From: an uncultured Clostridia bacterium
GTDB lineage: Bacteria > Bacillota > Clostridia > Lachnospirales > CAMVHY01
Direction: 5' to 3'
Length of the DNA: 9,547 nucleotides
NCBI GenBank assembly: GCA_947167415.1
Contig: CAMVHY010000033.1
Span: 1 to 9,547, forward strand
The notes beneath the pieces are model-generated. The model did not search any database and was not told the DNA's origin. It was given only the letters and a program-made list of their open reading frames with translations. Positions within the stretch are counted from its first letter, which is position 1. Every line of letters starts with the position of its first letter. Positions 7,525-9,547 of this stretch are shown here, in pieces. The position numbers were made by a program, and so were the translations under genes.

Positions 7525-7589
7525 CTTTTTCAAATTTTTATTTTGTTATCCTAAAAAATATTTATTAAGTACAAACATATCACTTAAAA

Positions 7590-9485
7590 TTAATAATAAC
7601 GGAACGGTGAAAAATCAGGATCAGTATTAATATTTTCTAATCTACTTTGAAGTGGCACGTTATCTTCGGGATAGCCTTCAGCTTCAGATTTATTTATAAC
7701 TTCAGAATATCCAGACATAAATTTAAAATAATCACCAACACCAAAATTTTTAACATGACTGTCGTTGCGATAAATAAGATCTTTTCCGTTTATTTTTTTA
7801 TTTCCTGTCCACACTATAAAACCTGTAACATATACTCGTGGCCACCTATACATATCGTGCTTTTTGCCAAAAAACCTATACCACAAGTTTTTAAATATTT
7901 GGCGTATTGCAAGAGGATCAGAAATAAACCATCGTCTTGCAACTGCTCCAACGAGACCGCCTAAGAAAAACCCGAAAAACTCATAATCTAAATTTTTAAA
8001 TCCTTGACCTACATTATTTATTCTTCGCCAATTGCAATAAAACATATTTATAAACCAACCCAAAATTCCCCAAAGAAATCTCAAAGTCCATCTTATTAAT
8101 AAAGTTGGTATTGCAACGACAAAAAACACAAGGCAAAAAAATATCTTGCCAAAAAAATGAGGTATACTTTCTTTTAATTGTGCCTTTGTAAGTTGTTCTA
8201 GTTGTTCATTTGATTTGGTGGATTGTTCCTGTGAATCACAAGATAATTGCTTAAGCAATCCAGAATCTAAATCTACCTGATCTTCAAAATTATTGGTTTG
8301 TTTTTGGATCTCTGATATGGCTGTTAAAACTTGTGTAATATTTGCACAGATCGATATAGGCGAATTTAAAAAAAGTTTAAACAAAGCCACTAATATTTCC
8401 GGATTGACACTTTTCATATCAACGTAATAATGTTTCTTCAGTGCCTCGATAAAATCAAAAATATTCATAGACAAAAAAACACCAGTTGCATTTCCGTTGT
8501 TAGATAATTTATCAATTATTTTGGCACGAACTGCAGATGATAAATTTTTATAATCCCGTTCTCCGTAACATATATCATCAAAACTTTCCTTATTCTTGTA
8601 ATTACTACATGATGTAGCAGATTTAAAAGATTCAATTGCAGCAATTTTTATCTCGTCAGAATAACAGTTCAAAATTTCGATATAATCTGCTTTAAAAATT
8701 GTATCTATCCCATAAGCTTTTAATTTTCCGGTGATTATCGCATTTGATATTGAATCCGATTTATTGTCGTCCGTATAATCATCGCTATTTGTAATTTTTT
8801 CTAGAGCATCTTCAAACTGTCTGAATTTATCTTGTGTTGTACCCAGTTTTTTATCTTCATCGATACCATTAAAATATTCGTAGTATTCCCAGAGAACAGC
8901 CAATTTTTTTTCACTTAAATTTAAATTCTTTCTATTCAAAATTCGTTTTATCGCAGTTGCTAAATTTTTCTTGGAACTAAAATCTTCGTTAACGTTGCTT
9001 TTATTCTCCGATGGTTTTTGTTTTTTTTCAAAATTCTCAAGCCGCAATCTCAAAATGTGTAAAAACACACCCTCGGGATAATCTTTATATTTATCAATCA
9101 TATCTTTCAAATTATCCGAAAATGTTTTTGTGTAGTCAAAATTGCCACCATCTACAATCTCAAAATATTTTTCCAAGTAAGCACTTTTGATTTCATTTGG
9201 TAAACCAAAAAACTCTCCACCCGCTAAAAATTTTTTTGGTTTTGGTGTATCAGTCGCATTTTTTGGAACTTTTTTTTTATCATAATCTTTATTTGCACTT
9301 TTTTTTACTAACTCTATGTTACTTGCGATATTTTCACCTAAATCATCGGCGTCTCTACCATCAGGTTTGTTCAAAATAAAACGAACATAGTCCGCGCAAC
9401 ATTTTTTATTGCAAAATATTTTATTTAGAATCTTGATGAATCTCGCTGCAGTTTCACTATCATTATTATTTTTATTGTCAATCAT
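7590..9485 (-). CDS. Unrecognised 631-residue protein with a hydrophobic hairpin
   Basis: The protein starts MIDNKNNNDSETAARFIKIL and has no N-terminal signal peptide. Residues 1-440 look helical and polar, with cysteines near the start (FCNKKCC at 24-30), a low-complexity Lys/Asn/Pro stretch at 61-86 and a Gln/Glu/Lys stretch at 410-440. Two strongly hydrophobic segments at about 446-464 and 466-484 suggest a membrane hairpin. A Gly-rich stretch, FFGFFLGGLVGAVA, follows at 503-516. The C-terminal 115 residues are aromatic-rich (NLWYRFFGKKHDMYRWPRVY) and end SPFRYY. The ATG at 9485 has GGGAGT about 8 nt upstream and a good promoter behind it, so this start is well supported. It stands as its own transcription unit, with a hairpin terminator after it. 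I recognise no family; a membrane-associated or secreted host-interaction protein is one guess. Coding status is secure, function unknown. Confidence 0.88.
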   Translation of the reverse strand: MIDNKNNNDSETAARFIKILNKIFCNKKCCADYVRFILNKPDGRDADDLGENIASNIELVKKSANKDYDKKKVPKNATDTPKPKKFLAGGEFFGLPNEIKSAYLEKYFEIVDGGNFDYTKTFSDNLKDMIDKYKDYPEGVFLHILRLRLENFEKKQKPSENKSNVNEDFSSKKNLATAIKRILNRKNLNLSEKKLAVLWEYYEYFNGIDEDKKLGTTQDKFRQFEDALEKITNSDDYTDDNKSDSISNAIITGKLKAYGIDTIFKADYIEILNCYSDEIKIAAIESFKSATSCSNYKNKESFDDICYGERDYKNLSSAVRAKIIDKLSNNGNATGVFLSMNIFDFIEALKKHYYVDMKSVNPEILVALFKLFLNSPISICANITQVLTAISEIQKQTNNFEDQVDLDSGLLKQLSCDSQEQSTKSNEQLEQLTKAQLKESIPHFFGKIFFCLVFFVVAIPTLLIRWTLRFLWGILGWFINMFYCNWRRINNVGQGFKNLDYEFFGFFLGGLVGAVARRWFISDPLAIRQIFKNLWYRFFGKKHDMYRWPRVYVTGFIVWTGNKKINGKDLIYRNDSHVKNFGVGDYFKFMSGYSEVINKSEAEGYPEDNVPLQSRLENINTDPDFSPFRYY

Positions 9486-9501
9486 TTATTTTACTCCCAA
9501 T

Positions 9502-9529
9502 ATTATAATTTTAATTTTTAAACGCTCAA
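9502..9529 (-). promoter_or_regulatory. Sigma-70-type promoter of the 631-residue gene
   Basis: On the minus strand TTGAGC (9529-9524) is followed by a 16-bp spacer and a perfect TATAAT (9507-9502). The expected transcript start is about 10-15 nt before the start codon, so the leader is short and contains the GGGAGT ribosome binding site at 9498-9493. Confidence 0.65.
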
Positions 9530-9547
9530 CAAATACATACATACGGA

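Larger units (their letters stand above)
7341..7583. repeat. Tandem direct repeat, copy 2 (243 bp, next to the orphan gene)
   Basis: This is the second copy of the 246-bp unit and abuts copy 1 directly. Its right end lies seven bases from the stop codon of the 631-residue gene. The unit may therefore have begun as that gene's 3' untranslated region plus downstream promoter, which was then duplicated. Confidence 0.95.

Noticed and set aside
7095..7583. CRISPR array
   Set aside because: There are only two copies of a long unit, with no short regular repeats and spacers and no cas genes.
9524..9547. A third repeat copy entering at the right edge (ACAAATACATACATAC)
   Set aside because: The resemblance to ACAAACATACATATCAC at the end of copy 1 is short and low in complexity.

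Overview
This is a very AT-rich bacterial window. Every gene I can support is on the minus strand. In transcription order (right to left) they are: an unrecognised 631-residue membrane protein (9485-7590), a duplicated 246-bp intergenic block (7583-7095), isoleucyl-tRNA synthetase ileS (6973-3842), a D-alanyl-D-alanine carboxypeptidase of the DacF/PBP5 type (3611-2418), a decayed IS5-family insertion sequence (2296-1204), and a second unrecognised gene that starts at 1165 and runs off the left edge. The standard genetic code fits throughout.

The carboxypeptidase looks clostridial, and IleRS is the long, eukaryote-like type 2 form. With the extreme A/T bias and the rotting insertion sequence, this suggests a low-GC Firmicutes/Clostridia relative, possibly host-associated or with a reducing genome. 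The taxonomy is inference and was not tested against any database.

The two housekeeping genes appear to be separate transcription units. Each is followed by a hairpin with a U-tract readable on the minus strand, and 230 bp separate ileS from dacF. The two orphan proteins on the flanks are large, polar and mostly helical. I recognise no family in either. The right-hand one has a hydrophobic hairpin near residues 446-484 and its own good sigma-70-type promoter. The left-hand one sits directly behind the IS, whose terminal repeat may supply its -35 box.

The most unusual structure is the tandem repeat between the 631-residue gene and ileS. The two copies are identical over 132 bp, yet differ at roughly half the positions in a 21-nt stretch that forms a hairpin. 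Both versions still fold, and in both the G-U wobble pairs work only in minus-strand RNA. This could be a duplicated terminator-plus-promoter spacer or a small RNA locus. No CRISPR array, tRNA, rRNA or complete known defence system was seen.
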